A program made the translations under genes and the position numbers. From assembly GCF_011043545.1 (NCBI RefSeq), contig NZ_JAAKGP010000009.1:1-64000 (forward strand): DNA of 64,000 bases, read 5' to 3'. The notes under the pieces were generated by a model. It saw nothing but the letters and a program-made list of their open reading frames with translations, had not been told where the DNA came from and ran no database searches. Source of the stretch: Rhodobacter sp. SGA-6-6 (GTDB lineage Bacteria > Pseudomonadota > Alphaproteobacteria > Rhodobacterales > Rhodobacteraceae). Position 1 is the first letter of the stretch. Each line of letters starts with the position of its first letter. Positions 46,718 to 56,675 of the stretch are shown here, in pieces.

Positions 46718-47437
46718 ATGAGCTTGCAAAGGGCGATCGCGGCGATCTACCCGCCGCAATGCCTGACCTGCGACGCGATGGTGGCCAGCGACTTCGGCCT
46801 CTGCCCCGCCTGCTGGCGCGACACGCCCTTCGTCTCGGGCCTGGTCTGCTGCAAATGCGGCAGCCCCGTCGCCGGGGAGGAGGGGCAGGAGGTCCTCTGC
46901 GACGATTGCCTCGCGGTGGAGCGTCCGTGGTCTGCCGGCCGCGCGGCGCTGCTCTACCGCGACAACGCCAGGCGGATGGTGCTGGCGCTGAAGCACGGCG
47001 ACCGGATGGAGCTGGCCCGCCCCGCCGCGCAATGGCTGCGGCAGGCCGCCGCGCCGCTGCTGCGGCCCGAGACGGTTGTGGTGCCGGTGCCGCTGCACTG
47101 GTGGCGGCTGATTCGGCGCAAATACAACCAGGCGGCGCTGCTGTCGGCGGCGCTAGCGCGCGAGGCGGGGCTGGAGCATTGCCCCGACCTGCTGCTCCGC
47201 CGCCGCAACACCGGCAGCCAGGAGGGGCGGAGCCGCGACGACCGCTTCGCCAACCTGCGCGGGGCCTTCCTCGTCCACCCCCGCCGCCGGGAGCGGATCG
47301 CCGGGCGGCCGGTGCTGATCGTCGACGACGTGATGACCTCGGGCGCGACCTTCGCCGCCGCCGCCGCCGCCTGCCTTGCCGCCGGGGCCTCTCACGTCGA
47401 CGTGGTGGCGCTGGCGCGCGTTGCGAAGGATGCCTAA
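46718..47437 (+). CDS. ComF-family phosphoribosyltransferase-like protein
   Basis: The product is 239 residues. A zinc-ribbon N-terminus has four cysteine pairs (CLTC, CPAC, CCKC, CDDC) and the C-terminal half is a phosphoribosyltransferase-like domain with VVPVPLHWWRLIRRKYNQA and VLIVDDVMTSGAT as the PRPP loop. ComF proteins are needed for DNA uptake in competent bacteria; the role elsewhere is unclear. Confidence 0.92.
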   Translation: MSLQRAIAAIYPPQCLTCDAMVASDFGLCPACWRDTPFVSGLVCCKCGSPVAGEEGQEVLCDDCLAVERPWSAGRAALLYRDNARRMVLALKHGDRMELARPAAQWLRQAAAPLLRPETVVVPVPLHWWRLIRRKYNQAALLSAALAREAGLEHCPDLLLRRRNTGSQEGRSRDDRFANLRGAFLVHPRRRERIAGRPVLIVDDVMTSGATFAAAAAACLAAGASHVDVVALARVAKDA

Positions 47438-47448
47438 ATCCCTATAGT
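47421..47448 (+). promoter_or_regulatory. Likely grxC promoter
   Basis: TTGCGA (47421-47426), 16 bases, TATAGT (47443-47448), inside the last codons of comF and about 23 bases before the grxC ATG, which has AAGGGAAG upstream. Confidence 0.45.
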
Positions 47449-47471
47449 CCCAGCCGGACAAGGGAAGCGCC

Positions 47472-47729
47472 ATGAAAACGGTCGAGATCTACACCACCCC
47501 CTTCTGCCCCTATTGCCTGGCCGCCAAGCGGCTGCTGCAGAAGAAGGGCGTCGCCTATACCGAAACCGATGTCAGCATGGACCCGGACCTGCGGCAGAAG
47601 ATGACCGCCCGCGCTGGCGGCCGCCGCACCGTGCCGCAGATCTTCATCGGCGGCACCCATGTCGGCGGCAGCGACGACCTGCATCTGCTGGAGCATCAGG
47701 GGCGGCTCGATCCGCTGCTGGCCGACTGA
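47472..47729 (+). CDS. grxC: Glutaredoxin 3
   Basis: Glutathione-dependent thiol reductase; 85 residues. The dithiol active site is C12-P-Y-C15 (TPFCPYC), with TVPQIFIGGTHVGGSDDL as the glutathione-binding TVP and GG region. The next gene starts with a one-base overlap (TGATG), so the two are co-translated. Confidence 0.95.
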   Translation: MKTVEIYTTPFCPYCLAAKRLLQKKGVAYTETDVSMDPDLRQKMTARAGGRRTVPQIFIGGTHVGGSDDLHLLEHQGRLDPLLAD

Positions 47730-48559
47730 TGCGCGCCGCCCTGATCCAGCTGAACGTCACCGACGACCCCGCCGCCAATCTGGCGGCGGTGCAGGGGTTC
47801 ATCCGTCAGGCCGTGGAAGCCGGGGCGGGCTTCGTCCTGACTCCGGAGATGACCAACTGCCTGTCCTCCAGCCGCGACCACCAGCGCGCGATCTTCCGCC
47901 GCGAGGAAGAGGACGAGACGCTGGCCGCGCTGCGGGACACGGCAAGGGAGCATGGCATCTGGCTGCTGATCGGCTCGCTGGGCCTGCTGACGCAAGACGG
48001 GGACGGCCGCTTCGCCAACCGCAGCTTCCTGATCGCCCCGGACGGCGCCATCGCCGCCCGCTACGACAAGATCCACATGTTCGACGTGAACGTGTCGGAA
48101 ACCGAGGTCTATCGCGAAAGCGCCGCCTACCGCCCCGGCGCGCAGGCGGTGCTGGCGGATGCCGGTTGGGCCAGGATCGGCCTGACCGTCTGCTACGACC
48201 TGCGCTTCCCGCAGCTCTACCGCCGGCTGGCGCAGGGCGGGGCGCAGGTGATCACAATCCCGGCCGCCTTCAACCACATCACCGGCGCCGCGCATTGGGA
48301 GACCCTTGTCCGCGCCCGCGCCATCGAGACCGGCTGCTTCGTCCTCGCCCCGGCGCAGACCGGCTTCCATGCCGAGGCGCATGGCAAGGGCCGCCGGACC
48401 CATGGCCATTCGCTGGCGGTGGCGCCCTGGGGCGAGATTCTCGCCGATGCCGGCACCGAGCCGGGGGTGACGCTGGTGGAGCTCGACCTGACGCAGGTCG
48501 ACAAGGCCCGCAACCGCGTCCCCTCGCTGTCCCACGACAGGGAGTTCACCGGGCCATGA
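47729..48559 (+). CDS. Nitrilase-family carbon-nitrogen hydrolase (Nit-like)
   Basis: The product is 276 residues. The catalytic triad is E40 (TPEMTN), K114 (RYDKIHMFDV) and C155 (TVCYDLRFP). The sequence around MFDVNV and CYDLRFP resembles the Nit1/Nit2-type deaminated-glutathione or omega-amidase group. That fits next to glutaredoxin, but the substrate is inferred. It overlaps the MarR gene by ATGA. Confidence 0.9.
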   Translation: MRAALIQLNVTDDPAANLAAVQGFIRQAVEAGAGFVLTPEMTNCLSSSRDHQRAIFRREEEDETLAALRDTAREHGIWLLIGSLGLLTQDGDGRFANRSFLIAPDGAIAARYDKIHMFDVNVSETEVYRESAAYRPGAQAVLADAGWARIGLTVCYDLRFPQLYRRLAQGGAQVITIPAAFNHITGAAHWETLVRARAIETGCFVLAPAQTGFHAEAHGKGRRTHGHSLAVAPWGEILADAGTEPGVTLVELDLTQVDKARNRVPSLSHDREFTGP

Positions 48560-49017
48560 GCGCGGCGGAGAAGACCCCGGACCGCACCGACGACATCGCC
48601 GTCGCCCTGTTCGGCGAGCTGTTCATGGCCGACCAGCTGGCACGCAACCGTGTGTCCAAGGCGCTGCCGCGGGGGATGGAACTGTCGCATTTCTCGGTGC
48701 TGAACCATCTGGCCCGGGTGGGCGACGAACGCAGCCCGGCGCAGCTGGCGAAGGCATTCCATGTAACGCGCGGCGCGATGACCAACACGCTGGCCAAGCT
48801 GGAATGGGCGGGGCATGTCCATATCCGCCCCGATTGGGACGACGCCCGCCGCAAGTTCGTGGCGATCAGCCCGGCCGGGCGGGCGGCCCGCGATGCCGCG
48901 GTGCAGGCGGTGGTGCCGCTGATCGCCGATGTGGTGGACTCGCTGGGGGCCGACCGGGTGCGGCAGGTCCTGCCGGTGCTGCGCGAGCTACGCGCCCGGC
49001 TGGAGGGCGGCGACTGA
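48556..49017 (+). CDS. MarR-family transcriptional regulator
   Basis: The product is 153 residues. Winged helix-turn-helix of the MarR type: ELSHFSVLNHLARVGDERSPAQLAKAFHVTRGAMTNTLAKLE, then the wing with DDARRKFVAISPAGRAA. It may regulate its own operon (grxC-nit-marR). The target and ligand are unknown. Confidence 0.9.
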   Translation: MSAAEKTPDRTDDIAVALFGELFMADQLARNRVSKALPRGMELSHFSVLNHLARVGDERSPAQLAKAFHVTRGAMTNTLAKLEWAGHVHIRPDWDDARRKFVAISPAGRAARDAAVQAVVPLIADVVDSLGADRVRQVLPVLRELRARLEGGD

Positions 49018-49023
49018 CCGCCC

Positions 49024-50160
49024 CTATTCGTTTTCCGAAATCACCTGCGCGGTGCGGGAAATCCCCACGATCGAGGCGATGATCCCCAGCACCACCCCGG
49101 CCGAGGCGACGCGGCTTTCGGTGGCCAGCACCACGTCCTTCGGCTGGATGGCGAACTGGCCGGCGCTGAACAGCCCGTCCGCCGTGGTCAGGTCGATCAC
49201 GAAGACGGTGCGCTGCTTGCTGGGGCCGCTGCCGTCGCTGCGCAGCGCCTTGGCCGGATAGTCGCGCAGGATCAGGATGCCCTTGGCATCCGCGCGGGCG
49301 TCGTTCAGCCCGCCGATCAGCGCCAGCGCGTCCAGCGCGGTGATCTGGTCCTGCGGGAACGGAACCTGCGATTCGCGCCCGGCGGCGCCCAGCGACAGGA
49401 AATAGCGCTCGTCCGCTTCGACATAGACCTTGTCGCCGCCGCGCAGGGTGGTGTCCAGCGCCGGGTTCTTCATCAGCCGGTCGGCCGAGATCGAATAGAT
49501 CTTGCCGTCGCGCATCAGCCGGACATAGGGGTTGACCATGCCCGGAGGGATGCCGCCGCCCAGGGCCAGCAGGCTGAGCACGGTGAAATCCCGGTCCGGC
49601 AGCGGGAAGGAGCCGGGATTCGGCACGCCCGAGATCAGGTCCACGGTGGATTTGCGGCCCGGGGTATGGGTGATCAGCACCTGCGCCGCCGGTGCGATGG
49701 AGATCAGCTTGGCCTGGATCGCCTCGCGCGCCTCGTCCGGCGTCATCTTTGCGATATAGACCTTGTCGGCATAGGGCAGGAACACGCTGCCGTCGGGCGA
49801 GACCGTCAGCCCCGGCAGGGCCACGACCTGCTGGCCCGGCACGGTCAGCAGCGTGCCCTCGCCGGTTTCCCAGATGGTGATGTCCACCTTGTCGCCGGCC
49901 GAGATCAGGTTGCTGGCCGGGCCGCGGCTGCGTTCGATCCAGCCGGTGGAGGCCATGCCGCCCTTGCCCACGCCGGGCCAGGCCGCGATGGTGCCGACGG
50001 TAGAGCGGGTGATGTGGACCACGGCGAAATCGGCGGTCTCGTCCTCGGCCCCGGCCAGGATCTGTCTGGCCTGGCCGCCGCCCGCCGGAAGGCTGCATCC
50101 GCTGGTGAAAGCGACGGAGGCGGCCAGCAGGGCAGCGGTAAGGGCAGGAACAGGCTTCAT
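49024..50160 (-). CDS. Polysaccharide export lipoprotein (Wza/KpsD-like)
   Basis: Outer-membrane export component for capsule or exopolysaccharide. The product is 378 residues. A lipoprotein signal ends in FTSGC (Cys22). The Poly_export/SLBB region has LISAGDKVDITIWETGEG, LTVSPDGSVFLPYADKVYIAKMTPDEAREAI and DLISGVPNPGSFPL. The C-terminal hydrophobic end (VVLGIIASIVGI) could cross the outer membrane. It runs opposite to the sugar genes that follow. Confidence 0.9.
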   Translation of the reverse strand: MKPVPALTAALLAASVAFTSGCSLPAGGGQARQILAGAEDETADFAVVHITRSTVGTIAAWPGVGKGGMASTGWIERSRGPASNLISAGDKVDITIWETGEGTLLTVPGQQVVALPGLTVSPDGSVFLPYADKVYIAKMTPDEAREAIQAKLISIAPAAQVLITHTPGRKSTVDLISGVPNPGSFPLPDRDFTVLSLLALGGGIPPGMVNPYVRLMRDGKIYSISADRLMKNPALDTTLRGGDKVYVEADERYFLSLGAAGRESQVPFPQDQITALDALALIGGLNDARADAKGILILRDYPAKALRSDGSGPSKQRTVFVIDLTTADGLFSAGQFAIQPKDVVLATESRVASAGVVLGIIASIVGISRTAQVISENE

Positions 50161-50298
50161 ACAGGACTCCGGCCCCGCCTGCCGGCAGATGGACAAGACG
50201 GGCCGGGCGACCATAGTCTGTGCGGATCGGGGGTCAATCGCCCCACAGGTGGCAGGCCAAGAAAGCTGGGGGTAACTCTGGGGGTAGTTGATCTCGTC

Positions 50299-51099
50299 GT
50301 GACCGGCTCGGGCGGGCGGCTTGGCCGGATTTTGCAGGCGGGCTGGGCAGATGGCCGGGCGCCTGGCCTGCGGCCGGTCTGGACCGGACGCGGCGGTCCT
50401 CCGCCGATGCGGTGGGACATGCTGGCCGATCCGCCGCCTATCGGTCTTCCGCAGGGGGCGCTGGTGCTGCATCTGGCCGGGGCCACGCGGGGGGCGGAGC
50501 GGGACCTGCAGGCCAATGTCGACCTGGTGCCGCCGCTGCTGCGGATGTGCCGCCGGATCGGGGCGCGGCGGCTGGTGGTCCTGTCCTCCGCCGCGGTCTA
50601 TCCGCCGGGCGCGCGGCTTGCCGAGACCGCGGCGCCGGACCCGCCGAACGCCTATGGCCGCAGCAAGGCGCAGGCCGAGGCGCTGGTCCGCGCTCAGTCG
50701 CACACGCCGGTGACGATCCTGCGGCCCGGCAACATCGCCGGGGCCGATGCGCTGCTGGGCCCCCGCGCCGCGGGCGAGATCGTGCTGGACCCGGTGCCGG
50801 GCCGGCCCGGCGGGCCGCTGCGGTCCTGGATCGGCGCGCGGGTGCTGGCGCAGGCGCTGGCCGCGCTGTGCCGGCGCGACGACCTGCCGCCGGTGTTGAA
50901 CCTGGCGCAGGACCCGCCGCTGCCGATGGCCGATCTGCTGGAAGCCGCCGGGCTGCCCTGGCGCTATGGCGAAACGCCTGCCGCGGTGCCGGTCGCCACG
51001 CAGGACCTGGGCCTGCTGCGATCGCTCCTGCCGCTCCCCCCCGCCGATCCGGCCCGGCTGGCGGCCGAGGCGGCCTGGGCCCGCGGGGTGCTGGCATGA
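50299..51099 (+). CDS. NAD(P)-dependent nucleoside-diphosphate-sugar epimerase
   Basis: The product is 266 residues if the GTG at 50299 (VTGSGGRLG) is the start; the ribosome-binding site GGGGG lies 12 bases away, so the start is uncertain. TGSGGRLG is the Rossmann loop, VVLSSAAVY the Ser region, and YGRSK the catalytic Tyr/Lys pair of the extended SDR family. ATGA overlap with the sugar transferase gene downstream points to a polysaccharide role. Confidence 0.85.
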   Translation: MTGSGGRLGRILQAGWADGRAPGLRPVWTGRGGPPPMRWDMLADPPPIGLPQGALVLHLAGATRGAERDLQANVDLVPPLLRMCRRIGARRLVVLSSAAVYPPGARLAETAAPDPPNAYGRSKAQAEALVRAQSHTPVTILRPGNIAGADALLGPRAAGEIVLDPVPGRPGGPLRSWIGARVLAQALAALCRRDDLPPVLNLAQDPPLPMADLLEAAGLPWRYGETPAAVPVATQDLGLLRSLLPLPPADPARLAAEAAWARGVLA

Positions 51100-51707
51100 C
51101 CCCCGCCAAGCGCCTGTTCGACATCGTGCTGGCCCTCTGGCTGGGGGCGATCCTGCTGCTGCCCGCGGCGCTGATCGCCCTCTGGCTGCTGGCGGCCGAG
51201 GGCCGGCCGGTGTTCTACCTGTCGGAGCGGATGCGGACGCCCGACCGGCCGTTCCTTTTGTGGAAGTTCCGCACCATGCGTCAGGCGGCGGGAGACGGCG
51301 GGGTCTCGGGCGGCGACAAGGCCACGCGCATCACCCGCACCGGCCGCATCCTGCGCAAGGTCCGGCTGGACGAGATTCCGCAGCTCTGGAACATCCTGAA
51401 GGGCGACATGAGCTTCGTCGGCCCCCGCCCGCCGCTGCGCCGCTATGTCGAGATGTTCCCGGACCTCTACGCCCGCGTCCTGCGCTCGCGCCCCGGGCTG
51501 ACCGGGATGGCCACCCTGCATTTCCGCCGGCACGAGGAGCGGCTGCTGGCCCGCTGCCGCACGGCCGGGGAAACCGATGCCGTCTATGCCCGCCGCTGTG
51601 TGCCCCGCAAGGCGCGGCTGGACCTGATCTACCAGCGCCGCCGCAACCTGTGCCTGGATGCCGCGATGATCTGGCAGACGCTGGCGCAGGTGCTGTCGCG
51701 CAAATAG
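51096..51707 (+). CDS. Undecaprenyl-phosphate sugar-1-phosphate transferase
   Basis: Initiating glycosyltransferase of the WcaJ/PglC type; 203 residues. One N-terminal membrane segment (about 6-32), then [50 protein letters not shown] and RPGLTG, all signature segments. It transfers a sugar phosphate to undecaprenyl phosphate on the inner membrane, starting repeat-unit synthesis. Confidence 0.93.
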   Translation: MTPAKRLFDIVLALWLGAILLLPAALIALWLLAAEGRPVFYLSERMRTPDRPFLLWKFRTMRQAAGDGGVSGGDKATRITRTGRILRKVRLDEIPQLWNILKGDMSFVGPRPPLRRYVEMFPDLYARVLRSRPGLTGMATLHFRRHEERLLARCRTAGETDAVYARRCVPRKARLDLIYQRRRNLCLDAAMIWQTLAQVLSRK

Positions 51708-51825
51708 GCGGCGGCAGTCCGCCGAGGCCGCGCCGATTCGACGCGGCCGGTCCGGCAACCCCTTGCCAAGCACAATCGGCAGGTGTTTCTGTCTGTTACC
51801 CGAGAGTCCAGGACCAGTTGCCGCC

Positions 51826-53757
51826 ATGAAATCCGTTCGGACACTCCTGCTCGGATTCGAGCGCCGGATGACCCGCCTTCAGAAAGAGGCGGTGATCCTT
51901 CTTGCGGATGCGGCGCTGTCGCCGCTGTGCTTCTTCCTGACCGCGCTTCTGGTCTACGGCTCGTTCTGGCCGCAGCTGCAGTTGCAGCGGCTGGCGATCC
52001 TGTTCCCGGTGCTTGCCCTGCTGGGGGCGATGGCCTCGATGGCCGCGGGCCTGCCGCGGATCAAGCTGAAGACCTATGCCTCGTTCTCGGCCAACGGCAT
52101 CCTGGCCTTCTCCACCATGGTCGGCACCGGCACCTTGCTGCTGACGATGCTGCCGGGGATGTATTTCCCCGTCGCCGGGACGATCACCTTCTCGATGGCG
52201 CTGTTCCTGGCGGCGATCCTGGTGCGGGTGGCGATGCTGAAGGTGCTGCTCTGGGTGTTGTCCACCGACCGGCCGCAGACCCGGGTGCTGATCTACGGCG
52301 CCGGCAAGACCGGGCAGCAGCTGGCCTCGGCGCTGAAGTCGCACGAGACCATCGTCGTCACCGCCTTCATCGACGACGACCCCTCGCTGCATGTCCAGCG
52401 GCTGATGGGCAAGCGGATCTACCCCTCGCAGCAGGTCGAGCGGCTGATGCGCAAGTTCGACATCGCCCGGGTGCTGCTGGCGATGCCGTCCCTGTCGGCG
52501 CCGAAGCTGGCGCAGATCTCGCGGCGGTTGCAGGCGCTGGGCCTCGGGGTGCAGGCGCTGCCCTCCTTCGCGCAGCTGGTGGGGACCGAGCAGCTGATCG
52601 AGGCGCTCGCCCCGGTGCCGACGGGGCGCTTCCTGGGCCGCAGCCATCTGGACGACGTGCTGGCGACCGCGGTCTCCGGCTATGCCGGCAAGACGGTGCT
52701 GATCTCGGGCGCCGGCGGCTCCGTCGGGTCCGAGCTGTGTCGCCAGCTGATCGTCCAGCGCCCGGCCAGGCTGGTGCTTTACGAAGTGTCGGAGCTGGCG
52801 CTCTACAACATCGACCGCGATCTGCAGGACCTGATGGAGGCCGCCGGCGGCGGCGCCCGGACCGAGATCGTTCCGGTGCTGGGATCGGTCACCGATGCGC
52901 GGCTGACCCGGGCGGTGCTGGCGCAACACCAGGTGGATACGGTGTTCCATTCCGCGGCCTACAAGCATGTGCCGCTGGTGGAGCAGAACCCGGTGGCGGG
53001 AATCTCCAACAACGTCTTCGGCACCCGCATCCTGGCCGATGCCTGCGTGGACCAGGGCGTCCGCCGCTTCATTCTGGTCTCCACCGACAAGGCGGTGCGC
53101 CCCTCCAACATCATGGGCGCCAGCAAGCGGCTGGCCGAGCTGGTGATCCAGGACCGCGCCAAGCGCAGCCGCACCACGCATTTCTCGATCGTCCGCTTCG
53201 GCAATGTGCTGGGCTCCTCCGGCTCGGTCATCCCGCTGTTCCGCGAGCAGATCGCGCGCGGCGGGCCGGTGACGCTGACCCATGACGACGTGACCCGCTA
53301 TTTCATGACCATCGCCGAGGCGTCGAAGCTGGTGCTGATGGCCGGCTCCTTCGTCGATGCGGGCCAGTCCTCCGCGCCGCTGGCCGATGTCTTCGTGCTG
53401 GACATGGGCAAGCCGGTGCGCATCCGCCAGCTGGCCGAGCAGATGATCCAGGGCGCCGGCTATACCGTTCGGGACGAGGACAACCCCGACGGCGACATCG
53501 AGATCAAGGTGATCGGCCTGCGCCCGGGCGAGAAGCTGCATGAAGAACTGCTGATCGGCCAGGGTCTGCTGACCACGCCGCATCCCAAGATCCTGCGCGC
53601 CGCCGAGGAAAGCCTGTCCGAACTGGAGATCGCCAATGCCATGCGCGAACTGGCGGGCCACATGGCCACCGGCGATGCCGAGGCGATGCGGGTGCTGACG
53701 ATGCAGCTGGTCCGGCCCCGGCAGGAGCAGGCGCCGACTGCGGCGGCGGCGACATGA
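51826..53757 (+). CDS. FlaA1/WbpM/CapD-type nucleoside-diphosphate-sugar epimerase/dehydratase
   Basis: The product is 643 residues. Four membrane segments (about 20-140) lead to a first Rossmann domain (GAGKTGQ from residue 158) and the catalytic extended SDR domain (SGAGGSVGSELCRQL, G295 region; DKAVRPSNIMGASKR with the modified Tyr/Met-x3-Lys site; RFGNVLGSSGSV). WbpM-type enzymes are 4,6-dehydratases for UDP-GlcNAc-derived sugars. It feeds the sugar transferase upstream. Confidence 0.92.
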   Translation: MKSVRTLLLGFERRMTRLQKEAVILLADAALSPLCFFLTALLVYGSFWPQLQLQRLAILFPVLALLGAMASMAAGLPRIKLKTYASFSANGILAFSTMVGTGTLLLTMLPGMYFPVAGTITFSMALFLAAILVRVAMLKVLLWVLSTDRPQTRVLIYGAGKTGQQLASALKSHETIVVTAFIDDDPSLHVQRLMGKRIYPSQQVERLMRKFDIARVLLAMPSLSAPKLAQISRRLQALGLGVQALPSFAQLVGTEQLIEALAPVPTGRFLGRSHLDDVLATAVSGYAGKTVLISGAGGSVGSELCRQLIVQRPARLVLYEVSELALYNIDRDLQDLMEAAGGGARTEIVPVLGSVTDARLTRAVLAQHQVDTVFHSAAYKHVPLVEQNPVAGISNNVFGTRILADACVDQGVRRFILVSTDKAVRPSNIMGASKRLAELVIQDRAKRSRTTHFSIVRFGNVLGSSGSVIPLFREQIARGGPVTLTHDDVTRYFMTIAEASKLVLMAGSFVDAGQSSAPLADVFVLDMGKPVRIRQLAEQMIQGAGYTVRDEDNPDGDIEIKVIGLRPGEKLHEELLIGQGLLTTPHPKILRAAEESLSELEIANAMRELAGHMATGDAEAMRVLTMQLVRPRQEQAPTAAAAT

Positions 53758-53856
53758 TCCCGCCGAAACTGGCCTCCTGCCTCGGGCCGGGCTTGTGACG
53801 GCGGGCGGGGACCGGCATAGGATGGTCGTGCAGGGAAGCGAGGGGTGCAGAACAGG

Positions 53857-55983
53857 ATGAACCGCCGGATCAGCAGCCTGGTCGCCGTATCCGCCGCCGC
53901 CGTTCTGGCCGGCTCCGCGCCCGCGCTGGCCGAGATGCGCCCCAGCCTGTCCTTCTACGGCGTGCCCGGCATCATCGACATGCCCTCGGGCGAGGCGATG
54001 AAGGACGGCTCCATCGGCGTGACGCTGGCCTATTTCGGCTCGCAGCTGCGCACGACGCTGACCTTCCAGATCACCCCGCGAATCTCCGGCAGCTACCGCT
54101 TCAGCTCCACCCGCAACTGGAGCGATGCGCTGGCGCCCGGCGATCCGCTGAACGACGGCTACGACACCTACAACGACCGCGCCTTCGACCTGCGCCTGCT
54201 GCTGCTGGAAGAGACCGATTATCTGCCCGCGGTCACGCTGGGGCTGCAGGATTTCGTCGGCACCGGCAAGAATTCCGCCGAATACATCGTGGCGACCAAG
54301 TCCTTCGGCGACCGGCTGAAGGTGACGGCCGGCCTGGGCTGGGGGCGGCTGGGGTCCTACAACGACATCGGCTCCTTCGGCGACCGGCCGGAGGTCTATG
54401 ACAACGATCAGGGCGGCAAGCCCTCGATCGACCAGTGGTTCCGCGGCCCGGTGGCGCCCTTCGCGGGGGTGGAGTGGCAGATCAACGACAACTGGAAGGC
54501 GAAGGCCGAATATTCCTCGGACGGCTATGACGAGGTGGCCGGGGACCGCAAGATCTTCGAGCGCCGCAGCCCGTTCAACTTCGGCGTGGAATACGAATAT
54601 GCCGAGGCGGTGCGGGTCGGCCTGTATTCGCTTTACGGCACCGAGATCGGCTTCAACGTGCAGCTGACCATGGACCCCAAGCGCCGCCCGGTCGGCGGCA
54701 TCCTCGGCCCGGCGCCGGGGCAGGTGGGCACCCGCCCCTCGCGCAGCGCCGATCCCGCGGCCTGGAGCGGCGGCTGGACCACCCAGCCCGGCGCGGCCGA
54801 GAGCCTGCGCGGCAAGCTGTCGAAGGAACTGGCCCCCGACGGGCTGATCGTCGAGGATTTCTCCTACACCGCCACCACCGTCCACCTGCGCGTCCGCAAC
54901 ACCCAGATCGATTCGGGTCCGCAGGCCATCGGCCGCAGCGCCCGGGCGCTGAGCCGGGTGATGCCCGCCTCGGTCGAGGTGTTCGAGATCGTGCCGCTGG
55001 TGCGCGGCATGGGGGCCTCGAAGGTCACCATCCGCCGCAGCGACCTGGAGGCGCTGGAGCACAGCCCCGCCAACGACACCGCCCTGCGCGGCAAGGTGCA
55101 GATCGCCGAGGCCGGCCCCGCCCCCGGCGGCCTGCGGGACGAGACCGTCTATCCCCGCTTCACCTGGGGGCTCTTCCCCGTGCTGCGGGTGTCCGAGCCG
55201 CTGCACGGCGACATCGGCCTGCGGCTGAACGCCAGCTACGAGCTGCGGCCCGGGCTGGTGCTGTCCGGCTCGGTGTTCCAGAAACTTGCCGGAAACTTCG
55301 ACGAATGCGAGGGCTGCAAGCCCTCGAACCTGCCCCCCGTCCGCAGCGACATGGCCTATTACGACCTGGCCACCGATACCTCGCTGGATCGGCTGCAACT
55401 GGCCTGGTATGCGAAACCGGCCGATCAGCTTTATTCCCGGGTGACCTTCGGCTTCCTCGAACGGATGCACGCCGGTCTTTCGGCCGAGCTGCTGTGGAAG
55501 CCGGTGGACAGCCGCTTCGCCCTCGGGGCCGAGGTGAACTACACCCGGCAGCGCGACAGGGACGGCTTCGGCTTCGGCGAATACGACTACGGCGTCGCCA
55601 CCGGCCATCTGTCGGCCTATTACGATTTCGGCGGCGGCTATCTCGGCCAGGTCGATGTCGGCCGCTATCTGGCGGGCGACAGCGGCGCCACCTTCTCGCT
55701 GGACCGCGAATTCGCCAATGGCGTCAAGCTGGGCGCCTATGCCACGCTGACCACCGCCAGCGCCGAGGAATTCGGCGAGGGCTCGTTCGACAAGGGCATC
55801 CGGGTGACCATCCCGATGAACTGGCTGCTGGGCCAGCCCGACCGGGGCGAGTTCACCACCACGATGCGGTCCTTGCAGCGCGACGGCGGCGCGCGGCTGG
55901 AGGTGGACGGACGGCTCTATGATTCGGTCCGCGACTACCACATGGGCGTTCTCGACACACAATGGGGCCGGGTATGGCGCTGA
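53857..55983 (+). CDS. yjbH: YjbH-domain outer-membrane protein
   Basis: The product is 708 residues from the ATG at 53857; a GTG at 53845 is an alternative. Signal peptide about 1-25 (ALAEMRPSL). The body is Gly/Tyr-rich with alternating hydrophobics, as in a beta-barrel: SFYGVPGIIDMPSGEAM and FGLYSLYGTEIG-like segments match YjbH. In E. coli YjbEFGH make an exopolysaccharide. TTGTGA (53793) with CATAGG (53816) could be its promoter. It overlaps the YjbF-like gene. Confidence 0.88.
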   Translation: MNRRISSLVAVSAAAVLAGSAPALAEMRPSLSFYGVPGIIDMPSGEAMKDGSIGVTLAYFGSQLRTTLTFQITPRISGSYRFSSTRNWSDALAPGDPLNDGYDTYNDRAFDLRLLLLEETDYLPAVTLGLQDFVGTGKNSAEYIVATKSFGDRLKVTAGLGWGRLGSYNDIGSFGDRPEVYDNDQGGKPSIDQWFRGPVAPFAGVEWQINDNWKAKAEYSSDGYDEVAGDRKIFERRSPFNFGVEYEYAEAVRVGLYSLYGTEIGFNVQLTMDPKRRPVGGILGPAPGQVGTRPSRSADPAAWSGGWTTQPGAAESLRGKLSKELAPDGLIVEDFSYTATTVHLRVRNTQIDSGPQAIGRSARALSRVMPASVEVFEIVPLVRGMGASKVTIRRSDLEALEHSPANDTALRGKVQIAEAGPAPGGLRDETVYPRFTWGLFPVLRVSEPLHGDIGLRLNASYELRPGLVLSGSVFQKLAGNFDECEGCKPSNLPPVRSDMAYYDLATDTSLDRLQLAWYAKPADQLYSRVTFGFLERMHAGLSAELLWKPVDSRFALGAEVNYTRQRDRDGFGFGEYDYGVATGHLSAYYDFGGGYLGQVDVGRYLAGDSGATFSLDREFANGVKLGAYATLTTASAEEFGEGSFDKGIRVTIPMNWLLGQPDRGEFTTTMRSLQRDGGARLEVDGRLYDSVRDYHMGVLDTQWGRVWR

Positions 55984-56594
55984 TTCGATCCGTGCTTTCG
56001 CCGGCGCTGCTGGCGCTTGCCCTGCTGTCTGGCTGCGGCGGGCTGGCCGCCGTCGCCGGCCTGGGCGGCGGCACCGCGGTGAACCTGGACCGCGTATCGC
56101 GCGAGAAGCTGGAGGCCTTCGGCACGCCGATCATGCGCGCCACCATCCCGCTGCTTGGCATCGACACGCTGTTGTCGCCGCGCGACCGCAAGGGCGATGT
56201 GGTCACCTGGGAATCCGCCGACGGCTATACCTTCACCTTCCGCAGCGGCGTGCTGGTGGAGACCCGCGGCCTCGGCCCCGACCTGATGTCGGCCAGCGCC
56301 CCCGGCCCGGGCCAGATCGCGGCGGGCGGCGCCACCCGGCGCAGCTATTTCTATACCTGGGAGAACGATGCCAGCCAGCGCCGCGACTATGCCTGCACCT
56401 CGGCGACCGAGGGGCAGGAAGCGGTGGCGGTCTACGGTCGCCAGCATTCCACCCGCCACGTGGTCGAGACCTGCTTGCGCGAAGGCGGACGGCTGACCAA
56501 CGAGTTCTGGTTCGAGGGCGGCACCATCCGCCAGTCCCGCCAGTGGATCAGCCCTCTCGCCGGCTCGGGCCGCTTCGTGCTGGTGATCGGCTGA
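55974..56594 (+). CDS. YjbF/GfcB-like capsule lipoprotein
   Basis: The product is 206 residues from the ATG at 55974; an ATG at 55962 would add four. Lipobox LLSGC. VNLDRVSREKLEAFGTPIMRATIPLLGID and the W-rich C-terminal part (YTWENDASQRRDYACT, FEGGTIRQSRQWISP) match the YjbF/GfcB family. It probably acts with YjbH in polysaccharide secretion. It starts inside the yjbH end. Confidence 0.82.
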   Translation: MALIRSVLSPALLALALLSGCGGLAAVAGLGGGTAVNLDRVSREKLEAFGTPIMRATIPLLGIDTLLSPRDRKGDVVTWESADGYTFTFRSGVLVETRGLGPDLMSASAPGPGQIAAGGATRRSYFYTWENDASQRRDYACTSATEGQEAVAVYGRQHSTRHVVETCLREGGRLTNEFWFEGGTIRQSRQWISPLAGSGRFVLVIG

Positions 56595-56675
56595 CGCAAG
56601 CGCCCTCGCATCGGCGTGATTTCGCCGCCCGGACGGGCATTCCCCCGCGAAACCCCCTTCAAACCGGGCGAATGT

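Noticed and set aside
51796-55962. Very long minus-strand frame opposite the WbpM-type gene and yjbH
   Set aside because: Composition (His/Gln/Arg/Gly-rich) is typical of antisense reading of GC-rich genes; both plus-strand genes have clear family motifs.
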